A DNA stretch of 64,000 nt from Trichoplax adhaerens (taxonomy: Eukaryota > Placozoa > Uniplacotomia > Trichoplacea > Trichoplacidae). The position numbers and the translations under genes are program-made. Each line of letters starts with the position of its first letter. Position 1 is the stretch's first letter. The stretch lies in contig NW_002060946.1 in NCBI RefSeq assembly GCF_000150275.1, forward strand, positions 4,811,035 to 4,875,034. The letters are read 5' to 3'. The notes beneath the pieces were generated by a model. The model did no database searches. It had not been told where the DNA came from and saw only the letters and a list, made by a program, of their open reading frames with translations. Shown here one piece after another: positions 1 through 10,874 of this stretch.

Positions 1-1385
1 ATTTTCGGCCAATCGGCCATTCAAGCTGAAGAATTTTGGCGCCAGCTTGCTTGCGTAACAATGACGACACCACATGACAGCTGCATTAATTCCTATTGTC
101 CACTTGCCAGTGTGCTCTATAAGTTGCAAGTGCTACATGATACAGTATACTATAGTTTGTACTGCTCGTTTTTCATGCTACTGTATGGAAAGAGAGACGG
201 ATGCCAGATGGGTGGCCGTTCCGTATAAAATAATTAATGAATTAATAAATAAATAAATAATAATAATAAGGATAATAAAAGCGTCTACTGTACTGTACAC
301 TGTACAGTGTACAGTACTGTACAGTACAATACTTTGAGGATCAAAGGCGGAAAGTACTGTACAGTGCACAGTGTACCGGACAATAGACTGTACTATGGTT
401 CCCTCATAGACCGTATCGTTCCAGACCAACAGCGATAATATCAGCTGTTGAGAGAGAGACGCCTGGTGGCAGGCCATTCAGTACAAAATAACCAGGGGGT
501 TTATCATTCTTCTGGTTATTTTACTATACGCGATCACTGAAACCGTCCACCACACTGTATCAAAACAACCAAGTAGCCACTTTGGATGCTTGGCGGATAG
601 TACAGTATAGTTGTAGTACTTAATTTACCATAAACTTGACTACTCCGATTATACGCAACTCCGATGTTTTCAATTGACTATCCTGTATCGTATGATTTAA
701 GAATTTCGTGCTAGAGACCAGTGGTGGGTCCGACTGCTATACCAAGTAGCCATTTTTCGATATTTTAAGGCCTCATTAGTTTTAAAAGTCCGTCTGTCTG
801 AGGGGATGATCAGTTCAGTCTAGGCCTTTTGCTTCTAGTAGTCTATGCTCGCTATAGTACTGTACAGTACAGTACTGTATCGCACAATTCGTGAATACTG
901 CAGTACTGTACACTGTAGCCATTTTTCTATATTTAAGGCCTCATTGGGTAAGAAAAGTCCGTCTGTCCAAGTGGTCGGTCAGTCCAGTCCAGTCCAATTT
1001 TTCTTCTACAGCACTGTATAGAACACTATACAGTTACAGTATGCGGTATCTCACTATTCGGGATGAGTTTCTGTCAGTTAGTGTAATTTCGTGAACGCCG
1101 TAAAATTCTGTATAAAATTGAAAAAACTATTTTGATCAACTCTTCTTCTGTGTGCTATCCAAAAGAAATTGGAAAACTATCTTGTTATTTAAGAATTATT
1201 AGAACGATTCTTAAGGTGTATCGTAGCAACTATCACCAATGATTCCCCCCATATACCGCAATAAACTGCCTACCTTTCCAAGTCTATTGCATTGCGATGA
1301 GCATCTTGTATGGTACGGTATAGTCATCTCGACGTCGAGCTGGTCAAAATCAACTCACTCGGTATATAGGCGCGTGCGCACATAG
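1..1385. repeat. Intergenic repeat-rich segment with TACTGTAC/GTACAGTA palindromes
   Basis: No gene is visible. The stretch is studded with self-complementary runs made of TACTGTAC, GTACAGTA and CACTGTACAGTG, densest at 286-331, 354-376, 855-880 and 899-915. A longer imperfect direct repeat lies at about 741-900 and 910-1075 (listed separately). Short open frames here are chance products of the repeats. The segment ends at the promoter side of the ribosomal protein gene. Confidence 0.6.
741..1075. repeat. Two-copy imperfect direct repeat, ~169 bp apart
   Basis: The stretch beginning TAGCCATTTTTC at 747 recurs at 916. In both copies it is followed by TTTAAGGCCTCATT, then AAAAGTCCGTCTGTC, then a CAGTC-rich stretch, then CTTCTA, and then a TACAGTA-type tract with a TCTCAC/TCGCAC-ATTCG block. 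A third partial match to the copy start (ACCAAGTAGCCA) lies near 569. The unit looks like a diverged tandem duplication or two insertions of one small element. No coding potential is seen. Confidence 0.6.
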
Positions 1386-1388
1386 AAT

Positions 1389-1440
1389 TCTTCCTTCTAG
1401 TCCTTCAATCGTTGCCGTGCGTTGGAAGCCATTTTTACAA
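1389..1440 (+). promoter_or_regulatory. Probable non-coding first exon and pyrimidine-rich start of RPL34
   Basis: The tract TTCTTCCTTCTAG near 1389-1400 is pyrimidine rich, as expected for the TOP-type start sites of ribosomal protein mRNAs. A good donor (ACAAG followed by GTCAGT) lies at 1440/1441. A matching acceptor (TTATAG) ends at 1554, eight bases upstream of the ATG. I infer a short untranslated exon 1 and an intron of about 113 nt (1441-1554). The exact transcription start cannot be read from sequence. Confidence 0.45.
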
Positions 1441-1561
1441 GGTCAGTAAATCGACGAAAATTCGTCGCCATCCGTACACAATTTCAACAAATCTTTATTT
1501 TATGAACAAGGTAAAACAATTTTTTAATGGCGAGTTTCATTTTATCCGTTATAGTTGAATC

Positions 1562-2811
1562 ATGGTGAACGTACGCGTTACTTTAAGACGCCGACTCAGT
1601 TACAACACTAAATCCAACAGGAGAAAAGTGTAAGTTTCCATGTGATAGCTTCTACTGTATTTTAGATTCATTTTAAGCCTACATTCCCTTTTGAAATTGA
1701 ATTAACAAGCCATAAACTCTCTTCTTGTCTTATTTTTTCTCATTTAGGGTGAAGACGCCAGGTAGAGCAACATATTTTTACTTATTTCTTCCGTTACAAT
1801 CAGTGAAAAATAGTGCAATCACTACTACAAATGGCTTGATGATAATTGGCCATATAGTGACTATACTTACCATACAAACATGCCAATAGTGGCAATGGAT
1901 AATTACCGTAACTGCATTGATGGACTACATCAGCGATTGTTACTGTAGTGGTTAAAATAATCAAGGCTATTCTACTTGATGTTTTATAAATTACAACGTT
2001 AAACTGATTTGCATCGATATGACGTTAATGTTTAGGTGGTCGCTTGGTATATCATTATGTAAAGAAGCCTGGCTCTGCACCAAAATGTGGCGATACGAAG
2101 ACTGCCTTGAGAGGAGTACGTTGATATAGCTTGCAATAGTTACTCAATTATAATCACTGTATAGCTGAACTGGATGCAGCTTGTTCAAATAGCATATCTA
2201 CCAATGATCGCACGCTGTAGATGGCGATCTTTATAATGACTATTCATTATTCACCTCTGTTCTTTTAGTCGAGCAGCCAGATCGAATCGAATTTAGTCGT
2301 GCTTCGATTCCATCACCTAAGCTGCTTGAGTCATCATCTGTAGTATAAACACCGTTCTTGATTTAAAAAATGATGCAAAGTAATCATTTTATGTCCGGCA
2401 ATGCTATGTTTCGGCTGATGCATGTACAACTGTACTGTACTGTATTGGTAAATACTTGCAAAGAACGATTTAGCTGGATGTTTGATAGTAGTTTGTAATC
2501 GGATCTCTTCCATATTATTTAGATTCGCTCTGTTAGGCCCAAGAAACTTAAAATTATGTCCAAACGAAGAAAGTCTGTTTCAAGAGCCTACGGTGGATGC
2601 CTGTGTGCTAAATCTGTTCGAGAAAGGTGAGTGGTGATTGTTATACTTGTGCAAATGACTAACTACCTCAATTTGTGTAGTACAGCATTCAAACTAACAT
2701 ATGATATGCACTGATCTTTTGTACAGAATTGTTAGAGCCTTCTTGATCGAAGAGCAAAAGATTGTTCGACGACTCGTGAAGGAACAAACTAAAGGTGCTG
2801 GCAAGAAATAA
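1562..2811 (+). CDS. RPL34: Large ribosomal subunit protein eL34 (RPL34)
   Basis: Component of the 60S cytosolic ribosome. Five coding exons: 1562-1629, 1748-1761, 2036-2115, 2523-2626 and 2727-2811, in phases 2, 1, 0 and 2. They total 351 nt and encode 116 aa, against 117 in human. Family landmarks are visible in order: a [14 protein letters not shown] start, then [14 protein letters not shown], then a zinc-ribbon-type region ([10 protein letters not shown] ... SRAYGGCLC ... VRERI), then the highly conserved [11 protein letters not shown] and a basic C-terminus ending GAGKK. Exon 2 is only 14 nt long. An AATAAA lies 53 nt after the stop. The ATG at 1562 sits just after an acceptor and matches the family start. 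I am confident of the assignment and the exon chain. Confidence 0.95.
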
Positions 2812-2863
2812 TCGAAATATCACAGTTGTAATACTATAGAAAAAACTTTGAATCTTTACTGTG

Positions 2864-2869
2864 AATAAA
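2864..2869 (+). promoter_or_regulatory. Polyadenylation signal of RPL34
   Basis: Canonical AATAAA within GTGAATAAAGTACG, 53 nt downstream of the RPL34 stop codon. This is consistent with a short 3' UTR. Confidence 0.7.
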
Positions 2870-4668
2870 GTACGATTTGAATTATTTGAATTTAAAAGGC
2901 AATTTTTATTTCTTGAAACTCTCCTACAATTCATGTCATTTACTGTTACCAACTGTACTGCACGTAGCTGACAATTGGATGCTGACGTTAAGTGCCAGCT
3001 CTTAAATAGCAATTCAATAATTCAGTAAAGTTTCTTTTAACTGGTAGAGACAGCAATATCAAGACATGATAGGATGAAATAGCCCGATAGTGCTATTGTC
3101 GACGTTTCTGCTAACCAAACTAATGTACTGTTACCTGTCGACACACTAGTGCAACTATGCTTTCGAATTATTATTGATCATTCAACTCCCTACTCAGTAC
3201 AGTGATTATATTAGTGGTCAGTGAGGTATTTTAATATTTGTGCTAGTTCTTATTTATTTTTATTACGTGGTAGACCTACTGCTGATTGCAGATTTCGATG
3301 CTACCTTTGCGATCGCCTGACTATAGATCCACGAAGAGGTATACGTCAAGTATACGATTATGCAATTGCTATTACTGTATGCTGGAAATAATTGATAACT
3401 CTTAATCGGTAACAGTTAAGTTTGCAATAGACAAAATTGCGGGTAGCACAGTTGAATGCTTGACAGATTGATTCATTGCAATCATGATATCGTAGAATGC
3501 AACTCTATTTACATCCACATTTTCACACACGTAAAATGGATTCCGCAGGCGTGAGCCCCAGCTGGCACGATCATTTTGGCATGTTGGAAGTTCGCAAACA
3601 ATTAGTAATACAGTATCCCTCCCTAGTGAGGATTTTGATTACGGTACTGTTATCCTGTCGTGGATGTTACAAACTGTATTGATTAATAACCCGTTGCACC
3701 GATTTAAAATAATCAACGCTGCATGCAAACCGTTGATCATTATCATTCTTGCATAGTCATTAGCCAAAAGTAGACCATCAGCTGTTCGACGATTTTATGT
3801 ATCAATGTTCTTCCACATCTGTACACTGCATTCTACAAATTTTGATCGATTGTTAAGTTAGATTGAAACATCTACTGTACAGTATAAAGCTTTACAACAG
3901 TCGCCATTGGATTAACCAGAACTACAGAAAGACGATGGTGTCTTACTGATAGAAAGGATCACTGTTCACTTTCTATGATATTGGTGCCATGTAGACAACA
4001 ATCCAAAATGGATATCCACAGTAGTTCACGTTCAAGTTAATGTAGTAAGAGACACTAGACTTTCAATCAACGACAAAGCTAGAGCATTTAATCCGATAGA
4101 AAATCATTTTATTTCTTCTGATTCAAGCAGCTTTCTTATAATCTTATAATCTATGTTTAACGGGGTTACACAATTGAAACACAGTAAAGGCATGCTGTAC
4201 GCGTAGCCAATATTATTACTACCAATTAATTAGTACTACAGCCTAAGATTACTGAAACAATTTGCCGAAAGGTACACAGCTACATTTATCTTCCCTTCTG
4301 TTTTACCACTGTCATTGACTGTCCTGATACACTTGGTTGATGTTCACAATCGTAATCATATTAATGAAGCTACACATCAAAATAAGTTAAGTGTAAACAG
4401 TCGCCATGATCGATGCTATTCTCGTGAAATGACAGTGTCGCTTGATACTAGGCTATCACGAAGAGGTTATTGATATATTTAAATAGAATTTGTCATTGCT
4501 ATCCCAGAGAGTGTAAGGAGCATCTTACTCATTGATCAGTACTTCATTACGCTATGCAGAACAGAATTTGTATACAAGTACATCCAAAAATAAAGACTGA
4601 ATACTGTCATAATACGATCGGGAATAATTTTATCAACGCTATTCCGTAGTCTTACTTGTAAATATGAA
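2870..4668. other. Intergenic, no supported gene apart from one candidate exon
   Basis: AT-rich sequence between RPL34 and the elongase gene. The only coding-like piece is the short candidate exon at 3536-3604. Nothing else recognisable on either strand. Confidence 0.5.
3536..3604 (+). CDS. Candidate isolated first coding exon, unknown gene
   Basis: An ATG at 3536 opens 23 in-frame codons whose base composition is richer in GC than the surroundings (it contains SWHDHFGMLEVRKQL). They end exactly at a possible donor (TTA followed by GTAATA). I could not find a convincing continuing exon downstream before the elongase gene. It may be a real first exon or a chance ORF; I recognise no family. 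Confidence 0.2.
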
Positions 4669-5457
4669 TTAAGAAAGCTTTTCCTTGGGTTTTGGCGATC
4701 GCAGATAAGTTTTGAAAAAGAAATTGGCGAATAAAACCAAATAACTAAAATACATTACGCCGGAAGCCATGAGAAGATTCTTTGTAATAGTGCAATCTTT
4801 ACCTAAGATGAATTGACTATGAGCAGCATATGTATTAATACCGCAGCCAACAATCATTTGCACTGTTTGCAATGTGGTAATCAATAAATTGACTTTTTTG
4901 GATATTTTAAATTGGCCAGTAGCTTTGAGAGCATAATAAGAATACATGATGGTATGGACGAAGGCATTGAGTGCAATAAACCAAGTTCCAGTACCCGCCG
5001 CTTTGCCATAAGCGTACCAACAATAAACTAATACAGTGGCGTGATGATACCAGTGCAGAAAAATGAGTCGATTTTTACGTAAGACAATAAAGGAAGTATC
5101 GACCAACTCCACAATTTTGGAGACGGGAAAGAGCCATATCCAGAATTTAGTTTGCTCATCATAAAACATCCAAGTGGTACAGGTAACATTATAAAAGCCT
5201 TGATTATACCAGACAGAAATTAATTTGCCGATTGTTTTATAGCTAGTCACAGCGCTATAAACAGCAAGAAAAACATTCCAGTAGAAGAGTTCTCGACGTA
5301 AATTCATTGGATTTCGTGATTGCATAACATGTTGAGTGACAAAAGTGGCAACAATATAGAAGATGGCAATATAGACCGACAAATGCCAATGATTTGCAGC
5401 CCAGCGGATATGAGTATCTGCATCGAAATTAGTCAAGAAAGCAGATAAATTCTCCAT
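4669..5457 (-). CDS. ELOVL6/ELOVL3-type very-long-chain fatty acid elongase
   Basis: Predicted ER multi-pass 3-ketoacyl-CoA synthase, which adds two carbons from malonyl-CoA to long-chain acyl-CoA. Single exon of 262 aa. I chose the ATG at 5457: the frame stays open for some codons further upstream, but no ATG is there. The family landmarks are present: KIVELVDT (residues 114-121), the histidine box HWYHH (135-139) inside LIFLHWYHHATVL, MYSYYAL (171-177) and several hydrophobic helices. The C-terminus KPKEKLS is lysine rich, as in ER-retained elongases. The sequence FLHWYHH and the overall pattern match the ELOVL6/ELOVL3 branch (saturated and monounsaturated C12-C16 substrates) better than ELOVL2/4/5. 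Substrate choice is inferred. No intron interrupts the coding region, unlike vertebrate orthologues. Confidence 0.92.
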   Translation of the reverse strand: MENLSAFLTNFDADTHIRWAANHWHLSVYIAIFYIVATFVTQHVMQSRNPMNLRRELFYWNVFLAVYSAVTSYKTIGKLISVWYNQGFYNVTCTTWMFYDEQTKFWIWLFPVSKIVELVDTSFIVLRKNRLIFLHWYHHATVLVYCWYAYGKAAGTGTWFIALNAFVHTIMYSYYALKATGQFKISKKVNLLITTLQTVQMIVGCGINTYAAHSQFILGKDCTITKNLLMASGVMYFSYLVLFANFFFKTYLRSPKPKEKLS

Positions 5458-7449
5458 AGTGAAAAATCCTCCTTTACCACAACAATAAGACAAGGTAATA
5501 ACTGAAAACTGCTGCGAGCAACGCTCAAATACTCTGAAGCCGACGTACGGTTAATTAATACTGTTAACTGCTTACTATAGAAATTTCAAAGTGTCCAATT
5601 TATTCAACATCGTGCTTATTATAAATAGCTTTCACCTATATTATTTAAATTACGCCTTCTATACATAATGATAGACCCAACCTTACCATTTGATACAACA
5701 TGTAAATAAATTATATATGTTAATATACTGTATACTAATCCTCTTTTGCTGTGAAAGTGTGAATATATTAAAAAAAAAGCGGCCAATGATCAGATATAGT
5801 GCATAGTAAAAAGGTCACACAAAAAGGTTATCGCCATTGTCCATTGTCAAGGCTAGTAGAAAGTAGCTGCATACCATGCTTGCATACTATTTTCTATATC
5901 ACGCTGAGGGAATTTAAGCAATGTCGATGCAATTCATGCTGGGCAAGCGCTGGCGTTCCCTAGCCAGTAGCCACTACCCAATCTAATTTAAAGTAAAAAA
6001 AAATTAACATATGTATAGGTGGAAATGTATACCGTAAACAATAAGGTCATGTTCAAAATCAAACTCATCATTGAGCCGCAACCACTAGCACTAAAGACAC
6101 ACGGGAAAAATGCCTACAAGTCGTCAAGGATGCAATGCATTCTTTTTTACACAAGTTGATATTATAATTCAATTGAATACGTCATCTATTGCATTATTGC
6201 AACATTTCCATAGTGACAATGATCATCAACGTGCACTACAATGGACAATTTTTTATTTTTTCGGTAGTAATGTCGACTTCCTTGATGGATTTCATCATCT
6301 CCCTTGATTGTACCGCTGGTGTTTATTCCTTGCGTTTTTAAATGAATTTATTCATGCCTGATAGCTTACAGTCTTCATTCCGATAACAGGCATGTCTAGC
6401 AATCTTGATTTCTCATGTTACGGTAGCAATGTCTGCGATTGACCTTGAAAGAGTAAACTATAATAAAAAAAGATTATAGTAATCCTGAATAATCGATTAT
6501 GATAGGCTAATGCATAAATGCATATCAATATCGATAGACTATTAGACTACGTGATATCATATCTTTCATCCAAAGGTATCCATATTTCTTCATCAAGAAT
6601 CACAGATGTTAGTCAGGATACCGTAATAATGTTGATCTAATAAAGTAAATCAACTACGATGCCAAGTCCAATCCTGTAGATTGTAGGCTAACTTCAGTCA
6701 CAGCAACCTCCCATTTTTATGACAATAACGAAAACTCCAATCATGTGTGTAAATTACAATTAATTCGAGAAACAATCTTTTGATGATGGTGAACACCAAG
6801 CAATCAATGATTAAAAAAAAAGAATCATTGCATATGACCTAGCAGTCTAATAGGATTGCTAAAGATAGCTCACAAGATTGTATACATATTTTACAGTAGC
6901 TTCATGGTAAAAATAAAAATTAGCCATACGCCTAGATTCAATTACTCGGGAATGATCGAACACGGGTATAGTATTATTCATGTCAACATTGAAAGGTGGA
7001 ATAGGAGTCAAAGAAAGTATTGTAAACACTAGAGTCATCAAAGCAGTCACGTCCGAAAATGAATTCCTCAATGACAAGTAGGCAGGCATGTCTTATATTA
7101 TTATATAATTACTATTAATAATAGTTCCATTTTAATACAAAATATTCAACGCACTCCATGATAGAAGTACAGTATACGTTGTACAGACATCACCTGATTT
7201 GCGATCACGAGATCGGCGTAAAATCACATGGTCTTAATTAAAATTATAGCCATTCATTAAAAATTAATTACCGATCGATCATGCCAGTCTCCCAACAGCA
7301 TTAACTACAGGTTAACATATGGCATGATAATTGTAGTATTTCATTTCCCACTGTTATCAGAGTATTGATGAATCCATTCTGTCTCGATTCAAATTCTTAA
7401 TGAACAGCATACGAGTATACTACCATTATTAATGTTATACCATGATGGT
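5458..7449. other. Intergenic, no supported gene
   Basis: AT-rich sequence upstream of the elongase. Short open frames at 6110-6307 (+) and 6859-7089 (-) have no recognisable motif or clear splice partners. The minus-strand one has a hydrophobic stretch and could be an exon, but I cannot support it. Confidence 0.45.
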
Positions 7450-7850
7450 ACAGTATAGTCCTGTTATGCTATCATATCAATAATGGCGATATACTTTGAT
7501 GATAATAATTTATTCACTTTCTCCATATCATTTGAATGAAGAACAAGTATCGTTACTGCTATTATAGTATCAATAATGACGATATGCTTTGACAATTAAT
7601 TCATTCATTTTAGCGTCCATCATGGGTAGACAAGTTGGTCTTGCATTTGAATGAAGAACAAGTACTCATGTGCTTTGATCAATCATTTTACATCATGCCT
7701 ACCCAAGTTGATCTTAATTTGAGTGAAGCAAGGACAAGTACTACTGTTATACTATCATACTAACAACAACGATGTGCCTTGATCAATCATTCATGTTACA
7801 TTATGCCTAACCATGTTGGTCTTAATTCAAATGAAGAACAAATACTATTA
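7450..7850. repeat. Degenerate tandem repeat, about four copies of ~75-115 bp
   Basis: Blocks recur in the same order: a CGATATGCTTTGA-like block, then TCAATCATTCAT, then CATCATGCCTACCCAAGTTGGTCTT, then TTTGAATGAAGAACAAGTAC, then CTGTTATACTATCATA. The AAGAACAAGTA-type block is seen near 7540, 7656, 7728 (as AAGCAAGGACAAGTA) and 7833. The copies differ by small indels, so this is an old array. No coding potential. Confidence 0.6.
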
Positions 7851-8060
7851 ACGTGCTGAAACTTCTAACCTATGTCCTAGAATACATGAACTGCTTCTGA
7901 GGAGGGTGTTAAAGCAAACTAAAACTACGGGATAGCTATAGTTGGATAATAGGGAGTTGAGCCCGCTGTCTTCCACAATCCTTGACCGAAACTAACGTCT
8001 GCAATAATTTACAGTTGTACACTCTCTCTATACACGTATGCACTGTACAGTATATTTCAG

Positions 8061-8392
8061 ATGGTACACGACAGTCTCCGTTAGAGGACTTCATTTTTAC
8101 ATTAGGGGTAGGTTATTCTTGCTGTGAGTACTCAGTTATGCTTTATTGTGGTAGAAGAATCGCAATTGCACAGTTAGCCACACGTATCTACGACCAGAAT
8201 AGCGCCGATGATAGGCAGAGATCTGCTAAATCGTTGACATATTGCTACGATTGGAATAGTGGATACTACTTGATAAACAAGTCTGCCAATCCGAGTAGAA
8301 TTAGAGTAGATTGGGATCAAGTTAGAAGCTTACTAGCCCGTAGCACAAACCCATTCTATGTCGATATCAACAAGGTATTGTACACCATCTAA
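8061..8392 (+). CDS. Candidate terminal coding exon, unknown protein
   Basis: A good acceptor (TATATTTCAG) ends at 8060. The following frame, entered in phase 1, stays open for about 110 codons to a TAA at 8390-8392. The translated composition is protein-like: a Cys/Tyr-rich start (GYSCCEYSVMLYCGRR), then QLATRIYDQNSADDRQRS, then a C-terminus with DWDQVRSLLARS and NPFYVDINKVL. I recognise no family and found no convincing upstream exon. The sequence just upstream (7982-8060) stays open in the same frame but lacks an ATG. It could be a real last exon of a lineage-specific gene or a long chance ORF. Confidence 0.3.
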
Positions 8393-10365
8393 TGCATGCA
8401 AAACTATGAAGTGGAGCTATTCTCTTTCGGTCTACAAGTATGATGAAGGATTTGAAGGTATTCACCAACAGTCGATTATAGAAATAAAATTACGTCTTTG
8501 CATAATATATAGATAGAAAGTATTAAATCACAGCGCCAATCTCCCCATTAATGGCTATCAATTGCAGCAACATATTGCTAGTTCTAGGATTGTATAGATT
8601 GCTTACTATGTTATGCCTTGATGATATATTAAAATGTTAGTTACCGTTAGTAATTGCCAGATAAGATTATATAAAACTTAAAAGTATCACTTCGAGATGT
8701 CTCTGAATTAAGTCAAAAAGTGCTACGTTACTGAGAGAATTGAAAGCAGTAACTATAGTTCTATAGTATATCGAAGCAAAATCATTTAAAATTAATTAGA
8801 CGCGATACATCAGGAATGGAAAAGTTGCAATGTATCATTAAAACAACATTAGCAACATAATTATTAAGGTCTAAAACCAATATTCAGGAACATGACAGTA
8901 CATTCTTAGCTAGATTACCGATTTATCGAGAAACTTTTAAAAATACTCGTGTAGTTGAGTCTCATAAATATCCTACATTACGCCTAGTTCATCTAATTTA
9001 TTGTTGCAGGCTGGAGAACTGCCATCGTTCATTTTGTTACGAAGTTTACGATTATATTATCTGATACATACTTTATATAAAGACTGCGGGGGTAACATAA
9101 CAGTAAAATTACCGGAACAAGGATCTATATTCATGCTTACTACTCTTGAACTTTGTCAGATGCCATTAGCCATGACCGTGGATCAAAGATCACTGCAATG
9201 CTGCTGCACCATATGACTTGATATCGTGTAAGATGTAAACATACGTATCCTCAACCAGGGACTACTAAAGTCCCTACCTCAACAGTGTATCAGCTATGAT
9301 CATTGGTCAACGATAGATCAAGAACTAGACCTTGGACTTTAGATATACTCGTACTTCTATTCTGACAGATATACATATATTTGTAATAAATCTATCGTAT
9401 TGTAGGTTTGTAATATTTACAAAAAATTTACATACTCTTGATTACGATAGGACAACCTTAATTACACCTAGATGAAGAAATTATATCGTACGAGACTATA
9501 TTTCAGAGCACAGAATAAACATAAGTTTGGGTATCACAAGATAAGCTTCTTGTAGGTACACAATCAGTAATATTATATACCTACTGTAGTTGATACAGCA
9601 CTTTATCAAAATTTTCTATAAATATGAGAATATTCTTGGAATGAATATCATCCTTTACAATCCGACTTAAAAGTGTATCAATTTAAGAATCATAATATGA
9701 TAACGCAGCGTTTGTTCCACAATAGTCTAAAGCTAATAGAGTAACATCACACAAGCATAGATAGCGGAAGCTTGTTTAGCTTGTACCAAGAAACCCAAGA
9801 TATTAATGTAAAATTGAATAGAATAGAACTGACCAAATGCAGGATAATGGAATTCAGAATTCTCTTAAATTTCTTAGCATAGGCAGTCCAAGTTCAATTC
9901 ATTTATCTCAATAATAGCATAATGTTGACAACTTTGTTGATAAAGTGCTGCCAAAGATGTCCGAGAAATTATGACGATGTAATTGCTATTAAAACATACC
10001 TCAACTAGGGACTACTAAAGAAAGAACTCAACGAACTGAATTATTACCGTACCGTCAGAAATCAAATATTTTTACTCGAATATGGAAATAATGACAGAGC
10101 CATTTTTTAATGGCCAAGTTCTCCAAGGGAAATAGATGTAGGGCAAAGGAGTGTATTACCTGAATTGTTGGCATCCACATTAGAACTGGATATTACTTAT
10201 CTACTGCTGCTTGATAGTGGATCATAGCAGCTAGTATAAATATATAAAAGACATAATTGTATAAATATATTGAGCGGGCTTGCTATCGTCTGAGCTTTGC
10301 CTAATACAATTGCAAGAATGTAAATACTGTAGTGTGCTGTACATACAGGTTATCTACCCAAAACG
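8393..10365. other. Intergenic, no supported gene
   Basis: AT-rich. It contains the dispersed repeat pair at 9249-9283 and 9999-10020. A short frame after an acceptor near 9009 reads AGELPSFILLR, which is faintly like ATP synthase subunit f, but nothing around it confirms this. Confidence 0.4.
9249..10020. repeat. Direct repeat pair with internal hairpin, ~750 bp apart
   Basis: CCTCAACCAGGGACTACTAAAG at 9249 recurs as CCTCAACTAGGGACTACTAAAG at 9999, with one mismatch in 22. The first copy continues into TCCCT, making a hairpin AGGGAC-TACTAAA-GTCCCT. The second copy lacks the closing arm. The pair could mark ends of a small insertion or two scattered copies of a short element. Confidence 0.5.
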
Positions 10366-10874
10366 ATGGGAGGTCACAAGAAAGTTCCCAGTCCGTTACG
10401 GACGCAAACATATTCATCCATGTAAGTATGAATTTTGAGCAAATAGTAGATAATTATTTGCCTAATGCCATCTCGCATCACTAATGTTATATGCTATTTT
10501 CACCTGTAATGCAATTAATTGAAATTAAACCGGTGTCACGTTCTCAGATGGGAATGTCGTGAAAATTTTTAGTTTATTTAGATGAGTAGACGACAATACC
10601 TGAAGACTTATAAAGAAAGTACAGTACAGTGTTAACGCATAACTTGTAAATATCGAACGTAAATCAGTTGGACCTATATAAAAACATTAAACACTAGATA
10701 TGATAAATGAAGATAGAAGTGATTGGTAATTTCTAAATATCGGAATTACGATACCTTAGGCGATATATTGGAGCTAATTTGAGAGTAATTGCATCATTTA
10801 GACGTCTTTTTGTTTTTAGATCACGTAAATATCGCGAAGTAAAGCGTATAAACTATCTTACACATCTATACTAG
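10366..10874 (+). CDS. Candidate two-exon micro-ORF (36 aa)
   Basis: The ATG at 10366 begins MGGHKKVPSPLRTQTYSS. It reaches a strong donor (AT followed by GTAAGT) at 10421/10422 in phase 2. A pyrimidine-rich acceptor (GTTTTTAG) at 10819 continues in the matching phase with a basic stretch (SRKYREVKRINYL) to a TAG at 10872-10874. Exons are 10366-10421 and 10820-10874. A TATAAAAG-like element lies near 10243. The consistent phase and basic composition hint at a small peptide, possibly a mitochondrial or nucleolar accessory protein, but I recognise no family. Confidence 0.25.

Noticed and set aside
5458-5493. Upstream extension of the elongase frame (about 12 codons)
   Set aside because: No ATG opens it; the ATG at 5457 gives the normal family length.
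9009-9060. AGELPSFILLR after an acceptor, similar to GELPSWILMRDF of ATP synthase subunit f
   Set aside because: The match stops after about eleven residues; the following RGYYRYYNKY region is absent and no flanking exons were found.
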